Of a DNA stretch of 26,086 nucleotides, positions 1 to 7,117 are shown one piece after another. The number at the start of each line of letters is the position of its first letter. Position 1 is the stretch's first letter. The stretch is from a virus, in the IMG/VR virus record IMGVR_UViG_3300027996_000144, positions 1-26,086 of that record. One strand, given 5' to 3'. The position numbers and the translations under genes are program-made. The notes under the pieces were generated by a model. It was given only the letters and a program-made list of their open reading frames with translations. It had not been told where the DNA came from and ran no database searches.

Positions 1-343
1 AGGTGAGATCGATATCAACTTTCTTTATATTGCAAAAGATGTACATGCCATCGAACAGTTTGAAATTGCTTATTTGACTGAAGAAGGTATTAGCGGAAAC
101 AAAGAATTAATAATAGATTTGCCTGGTGAATTAGGCGAACAGAAATATGCAATCAATACAGACGAACCTTTGGAAGATAAAAGATTTGAAAATCAGGACA
201 GCTTTTACAAAACAGTTACAGGTGTTCTTACGATCCGAGGTTTTTATTATGTGTTTAAAGGCAGATCAAAACACATTCTATCCATACAAACAAAAATCGA
301 AACCTTTTTAACAGAAGTATTAGCAACGAATACCATCACCTAA
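1..343 (+). CDS. Hypothetical phage protein, 5' end outside window
   Basis: The reading frame is open from base 2 of the window, so the gene begins upstream. The TTG at 74 is an internal leucine codon rather than a convincing start, because the frame upstream (reading EIDINFLYIAKDVHAIEQF) looks like ordinary protein. About 113 residues are visible, ending in TAA at 341-343. No signature is recognised. The visible part is mixed alpha/beta with no signal peptide or membrane segment. It lies two genes upstream of the tail sheath, where myoviruses often keep neck or tail-completion proteins, so a tail terminator or connector role is possible but unproven. The next gene follows after 12 bases. Confidence 0.6.
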   Translation, partial: GEIDINFLYIAKDVHAIEQFEIAYLTEEGISGNKELIIDLPGELGEQKYAINTDEPLEDKRFENQDSFYKTVTGVLTIRGFYYVFKGRSKHILSIQTKIETFLTEVLATNTIT

Positions 344-355
344 TTAGGAGGAGTT

Positions 356-637
356 GTGGGGAAGAAAGATATAAAAGTAGGTTTAATGGAGAACGGAAAA
401 CTTATTGGAACCAAGTCAGGAGCCAAGGGTCAAGAATATCTCCAAGGTACAGGGGAAACTTCAGCTCCAGTGAAACTGAAGAAACCAGGGAGATTGATTT
501 CTAGGAATAACTATCCAGATGAAGTTATCTACCATGAGACAAAAATCATCAGACTTTCCCCCAGAGGAAAAGAGTTGGTGGCCGATATGGATAAAGTTGG
601 AAAACTGCCTAAAGGCGTAATCTTAGTTAAAGCTTAA
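356..637 (+). CDS. Hypothetical phage protein, 93 aa
   Basis: The start is GTG at 356, chosen because a strong AGGAGG (346-351) precedes it, although the spacing of four bases is short. An ATG at 386 is the alternative. The protein is small, basic and rich in lysine and glycine, with no cysteines, signal peptide or membrane segment. I do not recognise the family. Position between the partial gene on the left and the tail sheath gene on the right suggests a minor virion or tail-assembly role. The gene ends in TAATAA and is followed by a clear ribosome site (CAGGAGAT) for the sheath gene, consistent with one operon. Confidence 0.6.
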   Translation: MGKKDIKVGLMENGKLIGTKSGAKGQEYLQGTGETSAPVKLKKPGRLISRNNYPDEVIYHETKIIRLSPRGKELVADMDKVGKLPKGVILVKA

Positions 638-653
638 TAACAGGAGATAGGAT

Positions 654-2654
654 ATGGCTGGAGCTGCTTCAGTAAATTTACAAGAGATCGATCTATCCAC
701 TAGGGTTCCCAGTTTTCCTGGTGTATCTGGTGGGATCGTAGTACCTACTAAGAAAGGCCTAACTGAAGGCCCTCAATTAGTAACTAACGATGCTCAGTTT
801 TTGAGTGTCTTCACCCCCGATGAAACGGTTAAAGTTGGATTTGATTTAGGTCACTTCTCAGCTCTAGCGTTTTTAGAAAAGTCGGATAAACTTTGGGTCC
901 AGCGAGCAATCAAAGATGCTTTCTACTCAGGTGCTTCAGTTAAAACTTTAGCGGCCTCGACCCCTAACCAAGCTCTTCCATCTAACCAGATGATGGCTGA
1001 TCCTAGTGCCTACGTTTTCGATTCCAATGAAGACGTTGCCGCTGTCGCTCAGGTCGTCACATCACAGGTAACCCAGATCGGTTCTTTCTTTGATGTAGTT
1101 GGAGCTGCTAAGGCCGACAGGCTTTGGGATGGCGCAAATGCTCAGCACGATTTTTGGTATAACGTCACAGACGGTGCCAATTCTCAAGTTGATCCTGTCC
1201 TCGGTGGTACAGCGCATCAAGTAGATATCTTAGCCGCTGACACAGCTATTCAGGTAGCCGCTAAATTACAGGCTGTCATAGACGCTCAGGCTGAGTTTGG
1301 AGCCACTGTAGCCACTGACACTGTGACCACTACTAATGCTGTTGCTGGAGTCGCTACGGCTGCTTCTGGAAGTGGTACAAGTACGGCCCATGTAGTCACT
1401 GTGACTGGTGCCGCTGCTGTTGATTTAGTTGATGAGGCTTTACTGATCCACGCGAACTCTCAAGGGGCTTACGGAGATTTAGTTGGTTTTAAATTAACTA
1501 ACAATGCTACCGATCCTGACAAGGTTCCTGAAGTTGATTCCTTCCTTCTTGAGGTTTTCAGAAGTGATAATCAACAGAATCCGATTGAAACTTTTGTTTG
1601 TTCGCGGATCGTTGGGAAAAAAGATGGCTTCGGTAGAAACATTTTTGTAGACGATGTTTTACAAGCTTCTAATTATGTAAGAGGTATCAGTAATCCAGCT
1701 ATCGCAGAAACTATTACTCCGAAAGATCAAGCTACGATCTTATTTATGGCCGGTGGTTCTGATGGTATCGCGGTAACTGATACTGAAATGGTTAGTAATG
1801 CTCAATTAGCTTTTTCAAACAAAGATAAAATTCTTGTCACCTTACTTATGGATGGTGGATTTACTACAGCCGCTTATCAACAGGCTCTAGATGCTATCTG
1901 TCAGGGTCGTCAAGATTCAGTGGCCTTACTATCTAGTAGATTTGCAGATGAGAATACTGCGACCTACATCACAGACATTGTGAATTATAGAAAGACTACT
2001 CTTAACCTTAATTCATCTTACTCAGCCCTCTATACTCCGCACGTAAAGATTTCGGATCGTTTTAATGATCGAGAAATTTTCGTAGCTCCTGATGGATATG
2101 CGGCGGCTGCAATTTCAGAAACGGCCAGTTCGTTCGAATTATGGTTCCCTCCCGCGGGCTTCAAAAGAGGCTTGATCAATGTTCTTGATGTTAAGCGCAG
2201 GTTCACTAATGGCGAGATGACTATTCTTTATAACGCAGGAATTAATCCGATTCGATTCAAGCCAGGTAAGGGTATCGTTATTTGGGGACAGAAAACTTTA
2301 TCATCACGACCTTCTGCTCTCGATAGATTAAATATTAGACTTCTTCTAATTGTTATTGAGCCTTCTGTTTTAGAAGCTCTTGAAGATTTCTTATTCGATC
2401 TAAATGATGAAGCCACCAGAGCTGAAGCCGTAGCTAAGATCGAACCTTTCATGGAACGAATTCAAGCGCGTAGAGGTGTCACAGATTTCCGAGTGGTTTC
2501 TGATGACACAAATAACTCTGCTGAGGACATTGATAACAATAGAATGGTTGTGGACTTATTTATTAAGCCTACCCGCTCTATCGAAGAGATTCCTTTCAGA
2601 GTGGTTATTGTTTCAACAGGCGTGTCGTTTGACTCTGCTCAAACCGCAGTTTAA
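654..2654 (+). CDS. Contractile tail sheath protein (T4 gp18-like)
   Basis: This protein forms the outer cylinder of the tail that shortens to drive the tube into the host. The length of 666 residues is close to T4 gp18 (659). The N-terminus carries the sheath pattern QEIDLSTRVPSFPGVSGG. The C-terminal third carries the most conserved stretch of the family: NPIRFKPGKGIVIWGQKTL, then a DRLNIR element, an NDEATRAEA segment, RRGVTDF, and the IKPTRSIEEIPFRVV ending that forms the inner sheath domain. Residues about 180-270 are an Ala/Thr/Val-rich insertion likely to sit on the outer surface. The start ATG has AGGAG at 642-646. The tail tube gene follows after 11 bases, the usual order. Confidence 0.95.
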   Translation: MAGAASVNLQEIDLSTRVPSFPGVSGGIVVPTKKGLTEGPQLVTNDAQFLSVFTPDETVKVGFDLGHFSALAFLEKSDKLWVQRAIKDAFYSGASVKTLAASTPNQALPSNQMMADPSAYVFDSNEDVAAVAQVVTSQVTQIGSFFDVVGAAKADRLWDGANAQHDFWYNVTDGANSQVDPVLGGTAHQVDILAADTAIQVAAKLQAVIDAQAEFGATVATDTVTTTNAVAGVATAASGSGTSTAHVVTVTGAAAVDLVDEALLIHANSQGAYGDLVGFKLTNNATDPDKVPEVDSFLLEVFRSDNQQNPIETFVCSRIVGKKDGFGRNIFVDDVLQASNYVRGISNPAIAETITPKDQATILFMAGGSDGIAVTDTEMVSNAQLAFSNKDKILVTLLMDGGFTTAAYQQALDAICQGRQDSVALLSSRFADENTATYITDIVNYRKTTLNLNSSYSALYTPHVKISDRFNDREIFVAPDGYAAAAISETASSFELWFPPAGFKRGLINVLDVKRRFTNGEMTILYNAGINPIRFKPGKGIVIWGQKTLSSRPSALDRLNIRLLLIVIEPSVLEALEDFLFDLNDEATRAEAVAKIEPFMERIQARRGVTDFRVVSDDTNNSAEDIDNNRMVVDLFIKPTRSIEEIPFRVVIVSTGVSFDSAQTAV

Positions 2655-2665
2655 GGAGATAAGAA

Positions 2666-3199
2666 ATGGTAGGAATTAGTCAAGACGAATTACGGTCCTT
2701 AGGAGACTACGCTACACTGTGGAGATGGAATTTAATTTTCGCTTCTCTCCCTGCTGTGGGCATACCTGGAGTCGCCGCTTCTCAACCAATTAACTTGCGT
2801 TGTGAAAGTGTGGAGTTACCTAAGAAAACAAACCAAAAAATTGAGGTCCCTATTAGAGGCCACAAGATTTTTCAACCAGGAATTTCGGATTACTCAGGGG
2901 CTATCACAGTGACTCTGACCGAGACTGAGGATAACTTAGTCTCTAATCTAATCCAAGGTTGGCATCAATTAGTTTTCGCTACGAGATCAGGCGAATCATT
3001 TTCTAAAGCAGATGTGGAAGCCACAATTTTAATCCAGAGATTAAACGCACAGAACGAAGCTATTTATCAATATAGTGTTCGAGGTGCTTGGCTAGAAGAT
3101 TACGATCTAGGAACACTAGACGGTAACTCTTCAGACATCATGCGACCTTCAATGACGTTAAGTTACGATTTCTTTACTGAGATTCCACTCTCAGTTTAA
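2666..3199 (+). CDS. Tail tube protein (T4 gp19-like)
   Basis: This is the major subunit of the inner tail tube through which DNA passes. The protein has 177 residues, close to T4 gp19 (163). It shows the family's pattern of a loop with NLRCESVELP followed by EVPIRGHKIFQPG, a beta segment ITVTLTETED, and a final beta strand MTLSYDFF. Position directly after the sheath gene is diagnostic. The start ATG is preceded by AAGGAGAT at 2653-2660, which overlaps the sheath stop codon, so translation is probably coupled. A strong hairpin follows the gene (see 3220-3249), which could protect or separate this message, since tube protein is needed in many copies. Confidence 0.93.
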   Translation: MVGISQDELRSLGDYATLWRWNLIFASLPAVGIPGVAASQPINLRCESVELPKKTNQKIEVPIRGHKIFQPGISDYSGAITVTLTETEDNLVSNLIQGWHQLVFATRSGESFSKADVEATILIQRLNAQNEAIYQYSVRGAWLEDYDLGTLDGNSSDIMRPSMTLSYDFFTEIPLSV

Positions 3200-3219
3200 G
3201 AAGCTCTCTTCTCTCTCAC

Positions 3220-3249
3220 GGGCCCTGGAGGTTTAGGCTTTCAGGGTCC
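3220..3249 (+). promoter_or_regulatory. Intergenic hairpin after tail tube gene
   Basis: Bases 3220-3228 (GGGCCCTGG) pair with 3241-3249 (TCAGGGTCC) in a nine-pair stem that includes two G-T wobbles, closing a 12-base loop. It fills the 62-base gap between the tube gene and the next gene. There is no T-run after the stem, so it is not a standard intrinsic terminator. It may be a 3' stabiliser, a processing signal or a weak attenuator that raises tube expression over the downstream genes. A pyrimidine-rich stretch (3203-3218) lies just upstream. Confidence 0.5.
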
Positions 3250-3261
3250 ATTAGGAATTTA

Positions 3262-3942
3262 ATGGCCCTTTTAAGTTTAGACGGAATTATAGCTTCAACC
3301 CTAGGCCTCGATGAGTTTGGTATAGAGAAGCTGCGTTCAGTTGAGTGGGCCAAAAAACACTTGTGGGCTTTGAAGTTTATTGAGGGTAACGACAATCCCC
3401 CTGCACCTTTTGACCAATTTTTCCCGGCCATAGATGTAGAAGTAGGGGAAGCCTCTCTCGATTCATTTAGTTTTGATCTAGGGGATAACTCTTTTAAGAT
3501 TCCACAGAAGTCCACAGTTAGAGAGATGAGAATAACTTTCATCGATGATGAGAACTTAACTATTTTTAATTGGATTAAAAATTGGATAAGGATTGATTTA
3601 TTAAATAATGGAAAATATATTTCAGCTATTAACGATGACCATCCCAGAGTTAGCGGCCAAGGAAATGTTAAGCCTGTAAGACAGGTGCAAGTAACTAAAT
3701 TAAAATCGAGTAGGTTCCCTAGTATTTTTCCACCTTCTAATTTTAATAGTAGACAGATCGTAAATACTTACGCTGTTTATCCTGAGGGTGTTTTAGAATT
3801 TAGTGGAAGCTCAGAATCAGGAGCCCAAATTTATACAGTTTCGTTTGTGATAGTGGAAGAGAGAGTTCCATTCGAAGCAAGTGATTCTGCGTCTGAGAGT
3901 ATCAAAGGTATAGCTCAGAAATTTATTAGTAGGTTTATCTAG
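3262..3942 (+). CDS. Second tail tube-like protein (gp19/gp54 fold)
   Basis: This 226-residue protein shows the layout of phage tube-fold proteins: an N-terminal WAKKHLWALKF strand, an FFPAIDVEVGEASLDSFSF segment, a VREMRITFIDDENLTIFNW strand and amphipathic helix, and a YAVYPEGVLEFSG strand near the C-terminus. That pattern is seen in tube initiators such as T4 gp54 and in tail tube paralogues. The likely location is the tube or the tube-baseplate junction. The ATG at 3262 has TAGGAA just upstream. The gene lies between tube and chaperone, nine bases before the next start. A tail terminator or a minor tube protein would also fit. The fold call is based on pattern only and is moderate in strength. 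Confidence 0.65.
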   Translation: MALLSLDGIIASTLGLDEFGIEKLRSVEWAKKHLWALKFIEGNDNPPAPFDQFFPAIDVEVGEASLDSFSFDLGDNSFKIPQKSTVREMRITFIDDENLTIFNWIKNWIRIDLLNNGKYISAINDDHPRVSGQGNVKPVRQVQVTKLKSSRFPSIFPPSNFNSRQIVNTYAVYPEGVLEFSGSSESGAQIYTVSFVIVEERVPFEASDSASESIKGIAQKFISRFI

Positions 3943-3950
3943 GAGAAGAG

Positions 3951-4793
3951 ATGACACACCCAAAAAAATCTTCCTCTGGTAATTTTGAGGAAGTTAATAA
4001 TACGCTACCCCAACTTACCATTAAGGTTAAGAAGTTACCCTCAAAATCAATCCCCTACCCAGACAATGCTAGAATCCAGTACAGGCCCTACACATTCGGA
4101 GAGTTACGTTTAATAGCCACCTCCAGAATGGATGAGAAGTCTAGTATGGAATTTGTATTGAAAGGTATCCAAACGAACTTCCCAAAAGAAGACCTCACTA
4201 TGAGCGATCTTATTTATCTGGGACTCATGCGAAAATTATCCACCTTTAATGATATTCAATTTAGAGTGAACTACACTTGTGCAAAATGTAAGAAGAAGAC
4301 TTACGGCAAGTTTACTAAAGACGATATGGAGTTCAGTGACATCCAAGCTGACTCTCTCCCTGCTATGGCAGATTTGTCCGATGGTAATAAGTATGAGTTT
4401 ATGCCTTTAACTGTCGGAGGTTATTTTGCACTATTTGATAATAACCTTCACCATGATCCTACCGCGATGTCAGCTACTCTTTGTAGTAACGTAGAGTTTA
4501 AAAAGTTCTTCGAGTATTTAAATAACTCTGTAGATTATGAAGACACAGAAATTATGGACGAAGTTGAAAAGGTACTAGACCATGGACTCAAGCCTATCGA
4601 GTCTACTTGCAAGTGGAAAGGTTGTGATAAGAAAATGCATCTGGCCTTGGAGCGGAGGCAAGGCCTAATAATGCCGTTTCGTAAAGGAAAAAAATCTAAA
4701 TCAACTAGAGTTTATTTTGGCAAGGGAGATGTCGATATCTCCACCTCATCTGGAGAGGATGGAATACATGAGAGTGAGGGAGCTTCACACTAA
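3951..4793 (+). CDS. Tail assembly chaperone (T4 gp26/gp51 baseplate family), zero-frame product
   Basis: Proteins of the T4 gp26/gp51 family act in baseplate hub assembly and correspond to the tape measure chaperones of other phages. Family features seen: the YRPYTFGELRLIATSRM opening, the LTMSDLIYLGLMRKLSTF helix, then FRVNYTCAKC. Two cysteine pairs (C110/C113 and C220/C225) suggest a bound zinc. At 280 residues it is longer than T4 gp26 (208). The ATG at 3951 has AGGAGAAG upstream. At codons 246-248 the sequence GGA AAA AAA holds an in-phase A-AAA-AAA slippery run. The zero-frame tail after it is Ser/Gly-rich and featureless, whereas the +1 frame holds a conserved-looking extension (separate entry). 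Position just before the tape measure gene matches this role. Confidence 0.82.
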   Translation: MTHPKKSSSGNFEEVNNTLPQLTIKVKKLPSKSIPYPDNARIQYRPYTFGELRLIATSRMDEKSSMEFVLKGIQTNFPKEDLTMSDLIYLGLMRKLSTFNDIQFRVNYTCAKCKKKTYGKFTKDDMEFSDIQADSLPAMADLSDGNKYEFMPLTVGGYFALFDNNLHHDPTAMSATLCSNVEFKKFFEYLNNSVDYEDTEIMDEVEKVLDHGLKPIESTCKWKGCDKKMHLALERRQGLIMPFRKGKKSKSTRVYFGKGDVDISTSSGEDGIHESEGASH

Positions 4794-4857
4794 CCTTCAA
4801 GACTATCTCAAACCCAGCACCACTAAGGGCAAGGGAAATAAAAACGGGAGATTTTAA
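3951..4857 (+). CDS. Predicted frameshift product of the tail chaperone (G-GT type fusion)
   Basis: The zero-frame gene runs through A7 at 4688-4694. The frame whose codons start at 4693 is open from 4672 to a TAA at 4855-4857. From 4693 it encodes 54 residues beginning NLNQLEFILAREMSISPPHL and including ERMEYMRVRELHTNLQDYLK, which resembles the LARE-type core of lambda gpT. Reaching this frame needs a -2 slip (as in phage Mu) or +1. A -1 slip meets TAA at 4697-4699. The fusion would be about 301-302 residues. The TAA directly abuts the TTG start of the tape measure gene at 4858, so the extension fills what would otherwise be a gap. An artefact in the A-run (6 rather than 7 As) would also create this fusion. 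Confidence 0.6.
4688..4694 (+). promoter_or_regulatory. Slippery heptamer A AAA AAA
   Basis: Seven adenines lie in the X XXY YYZ phase relative to the chaperone frame, read as GGA AAA AAA TCT with the AAA codons at 4689-4691 and 4692-4694. This is a known class of slippery site, and can also provoke transcriptional slippage. It lies near the start of the overlapping open frame (4672-4857). No downstream stem-loop was worked out, and phage tail chaperone shifts do not always need one. Confidence 0.55.
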
Positions 4858-6117
4858 TTGGCTGAAAAAGATTTTACTGAGCGGGGTCAACCTGTTAGAG
4901 ATGAGTCTGATCCTCAGATGGGCAGAATATCTGAGTCTATACTTGGGATGACATCAAATATAACTGATTTTAAAGATGAGTCGGGGCAATTTAATGAGCA
5001 GCTTCTAACCTCCTCTATAGATAATCTCTCGGTATCACAGGATCAATTAGAAGCACTTGAAACAAATAACGACCTTCTTTTAGATACAGGTTCAGCTATT
5101 GAGAATCTGAATGAGAGTATTTTAGCTCTCAAGAATATCTCTCCAACACCAGCAGATAATTCTAAACAAGAAGATTTACTTGAGGACATAGCCGACAGCC
5201 TTTCAGGTGAAGACACAGCAGAGAATGTGGCTTCGGGTCTCCCAGGCGTTACCCCTGAACCAGATGAAGGTGAGGCTGAGGAATCTACTTCAGGTTTCTT
5301 CGGTTCTATTTTTGCTGGAGCTAGTAGAATATTTTCTAAGGTCATAGGTAAGAGTAAATTCTTTGGAAAAATATCAGCAGGGTTCGGAAAGTTTTTTTCC
5401 AAGTTCGCCTTCCTAGGAAAGTTTGCAGCTAGGGCCACTAAATTCGCCAAGTTTATTCCAGGCGTAGGTTTGGTTATCTCAGGTGTGATTGGTCTATTCG
5501 ATGCTGTTCGAGGCTTCTTTAATGCTAGTGAAATATCAGGAAAGAGTGAAGAGCTTCTAACTCTAGGTGATAAAGTACAGGCAGCTATATCCTCATTCAT
5601 CTCAGGAATAACTTTTGGATTGGTTGGTCCCGAGTCTGTTTTTTCTACTATTGATAAGGGTATTACATTTTTTAAAGAGACTTTCGGGGATATTTTTTCT
5701 GGTGAGGGACTATTCGGAAAGATTACTAATGGCTTGAGAAGTTTAGCTGACTTAAATCCACTCGACCTCCTACCAGATAGTGTAAAAGAAATTGGTGGTA
5801 GTATTGGTGATTCTATTCGAGGTTTCTTTTCTGGAGACGACAAAGTAGAAGTTGAGTCAGCCTCTCCCGATGTAGCTCCTCCTCCCTCTATCGTAAGGGC
5901 CCAACCAATCAGTGAACCAGTTCGCGTAGATACTAACGAAACTGTTAGAATGTCTAAACTAAGATTTGAAGAAAGACAATCTGAACAAAATCAAACTCCA
6001 GCAGAACCTATTATCATACAAGCGCCTGCTCCTCAGATTACTCTTCCTCCAGTGGAGTCTAAAACAAGTCTTAACGACTTCAGTTTAATGTCTATGAATT
6101 CCCTAACTTTTGAATAG
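4858..6117 (+). CDS. Tape measure protein, short (tail length determinant)
   Basis: A tape measure runs inside the tube, sets tail length and is ejected ahead of the DNA. Support comes from position after the chaperone frameshift and before baseplate tube-cap genes, and from the composition: an acidic helical N-terminus (about residues 20-125), then a Gly/Phe/Lys-rich stretch, two strongly hydrophobic segments (about 197-222 and 241-262), a further amphipathic region, and a Pro/Gln-rich C-terminus. The TTG start at 4858 follows GGGAG at 4845-4849 and directly abuts the stop of the frameshifted frame. At 419 residues it is short for the family (T4 gp29 has 590), which predicts a short tail of about 60 nm at the usual 0.15 nm per residue. 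Sequence conservation is low, so the call is contextual. Confidence 0.72.
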   Translation: MAEKDFTERGQPVRDESDPQMGRISESILGMTSNITDFKDESGQFNEQLLTSSIDNLSVSQDQLEALETNNDLLLDTGSAIENLNESILALKNISPTPADNSKQEDLLEDIADSLSGEDTAENVASGLPGVTPEPDEGEAEESTSGFFGSIFAGASRIFSKVIGKSKFFGKISAGFGKFFSKFAFLGKFAARATKFAKFIPGVGLVISGVIGLFDAVRGFFNASEISGKSEELLTLGDKVQAAISSFISGITFGLVGPESVFSTIDKGITFFKETFGDIFSGEGLFGKITNGLRSLADLNPLDLLPDSVKEIGGSIGDSIRGFFSGDDKVEVESASPDVAPPPSIVRAQPISEPVRVDTNETVRMSKLRFEERQSEQNQTPAEPIIIQAPAPQITLPPVESKTSLNDFSLMSMNSLTFE

Positions 6118-6125
6118 GAAGAAAG

Positions 6126-6764
6126 ATGACCTTTAATATTAATAGCCTCCTATTGAATACTAATTCTGTTATAACTATAATAGGTAGAAATAATTTAAAT
6201 GTAACGAGAGTGAGAGTGCAGGGTATCGTCCAGGGTGAATTTTCCGTGGGGGGCTCTAATGATTTTGATACTCCTTTCGATACAACTAACAAAGACCTAG
6301 GCGGGGGAGCAGTTGGTAAAGTTTTTAATTTTGCTAAGGCCTTCGCTAGTGCCAAGGGTATTTCAACCACGATAAAAGAATTTACCCGAAATGTTTGGAA
6401 GGGATCGGCTCGACCACAGTTCACAGTTCCTATGACATTTATTGCCACGAAGGATGATAGCATTGAAGATGTTACTAAAAAAGTAGCGGCTTTGATGAGA
6501 GGTGTTTATCCTGAAGAGGCTAAGCTAGGAATACTCTCAGCTCCTATGGGCTACGATGCCACAACAGGACGCGGAACTTTTACGATAAGCATAGGTAAAT
6601 GGTTCAGGGCCAGAAAGATGGTTATGAAATCAGTAGACTTTCAATTTTCAGCTCAACACTTAAGATCAGGTAGACCTTTATACGCAGTAGGGTCTATAAC
6701 TTTTGAGCCCTATCAAAATATTTCTATCGATGAATTCGAATCCTACATAAGGAATGCTAGCTAA
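6126..6764 (+). CDS. Baseplate tube-cap / tube initiator protein (gp48/gp54-like)
   Basis: These proteins sit at the junction of baseplate and tail tube and template tube assembly. The 212-residue product has a glycine-rich loop (about 40-65), then a tube-fold core with WKGSARPQFTVPMTFIA, a long helix ending in LMRGVYPEE, the motif LGILSAPMGYDATTGRGTF, an IGKWFRARKMVMKSV strand and a closing YAVGSITFEPYQ strand. This is the pattern I associate with T4 gp48/gp54-type proteins in many myoviruses. The start ATG follows GGAAGAAAG. It is followed by an abutting gene (the A of the next ATG is the last base of this TAA), consistent with coupled translation of baseplate parts. Confidence 0.65.
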   Translation: MTFNINSLLLNTNSVITIIGRNNLNVTRVRVQGIVQGEFSVGGSNDFDTPFDTTNKDLGGGAVGKVFNFAKAFASAKGISTTIKEFTRNVWKGSARPQFTVPMTFIATKDDSIEDVTKKVAALMRGVYPEEAKLGILSAPMGYDATTGRGTFTISIGKWFRARKMVMKSVDFQFSAQHLRSGRPLYAVGSITFEPYQNISIDEFESYIRNAS

Positions 6765-7117
6765 TGGCAAACGACAAACTATTCTTTATTGATTTAGATA
6801 ACACCAGCCCGACTAGATTCGAGCTATCAAAGTTTATGGAGTTCTCAGATAACTTCGATCCTATAACCTCCAATTTCTTTTTTAGATTGAAAGCTCTCCC
6901 TATTGGTGGGCGCTTTGTGGTTCAAGGTGAAGAGGGAAGACCTGATCTTATAGCTTTCAATGCTCTGGGAGATGTTCAGTTCTGGTGGGTGATCCTTTTA
7001 TATAATGACGTTCTGGATGTAGATGATATTGTGAATGGAGATACCCTAAACTACCCAGATCAATCGGCTCTAGAAGATTTTTACTTCTCTTTAAAGACTC
7101 AGGAGCTAGCCTCGTAA
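6764..7117 (+). CDS. Baseplate wedge protein gp53-like
   Basis: The protein has 117 residues. The core GGRFVVQGEEGRPDLIAFNA, then LGDVQFWWVILLYNDVLDVD, then GDTLNYPD matches the gp53/LysM-like family of wedge and tail proteins, in which a tryptophan-rich 'GD..yWW.il..N' segment is followed by 'G..l..P'. In T4, gp53 completes the wedge and holds wedges to the hub. The gene shares one base with the preceding stop and one with the following start (TAATGG junctions at both ends), so it is translated as part of a coupled baseplate set. The length is shorter than T4 gp53 (196), as is common in smaller myoviruses. Confidence 0.78.
   Translation: MANDKLFFIDLDNTSPTRFELSKFMEFSDNFDPITSNFFFRLKALPIGGRFVVQGEEGRPDLIAFNALGDVQFWWVILLYNDVLDVDDIVNGDTLNYPDQSALEDFYFSLKTQELAS

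Noticed and set aside
2476-2679. A + strand open frame inside the end of the sheath gene
   Set aside because: It overlaps the most conserved sheath region and lacks its own ribosome site.
4759-4857. A stand-alone 32-codon gene starting at ATG 4759
   Set aside because: Possible because GGAG lies close by, but the open frame extends upstream to 4672 with protein-like sequence reaching the A-run, so a frameshifted extension explains it better.
5043-5843. A 266-codon open frame on the - strand opposite the tape measure gene
   Set aside because: Its product is low-complexity Ser/Pro/Leu-rich sequence that mirrors the coding bias of the + strand gene, and it has no domain.
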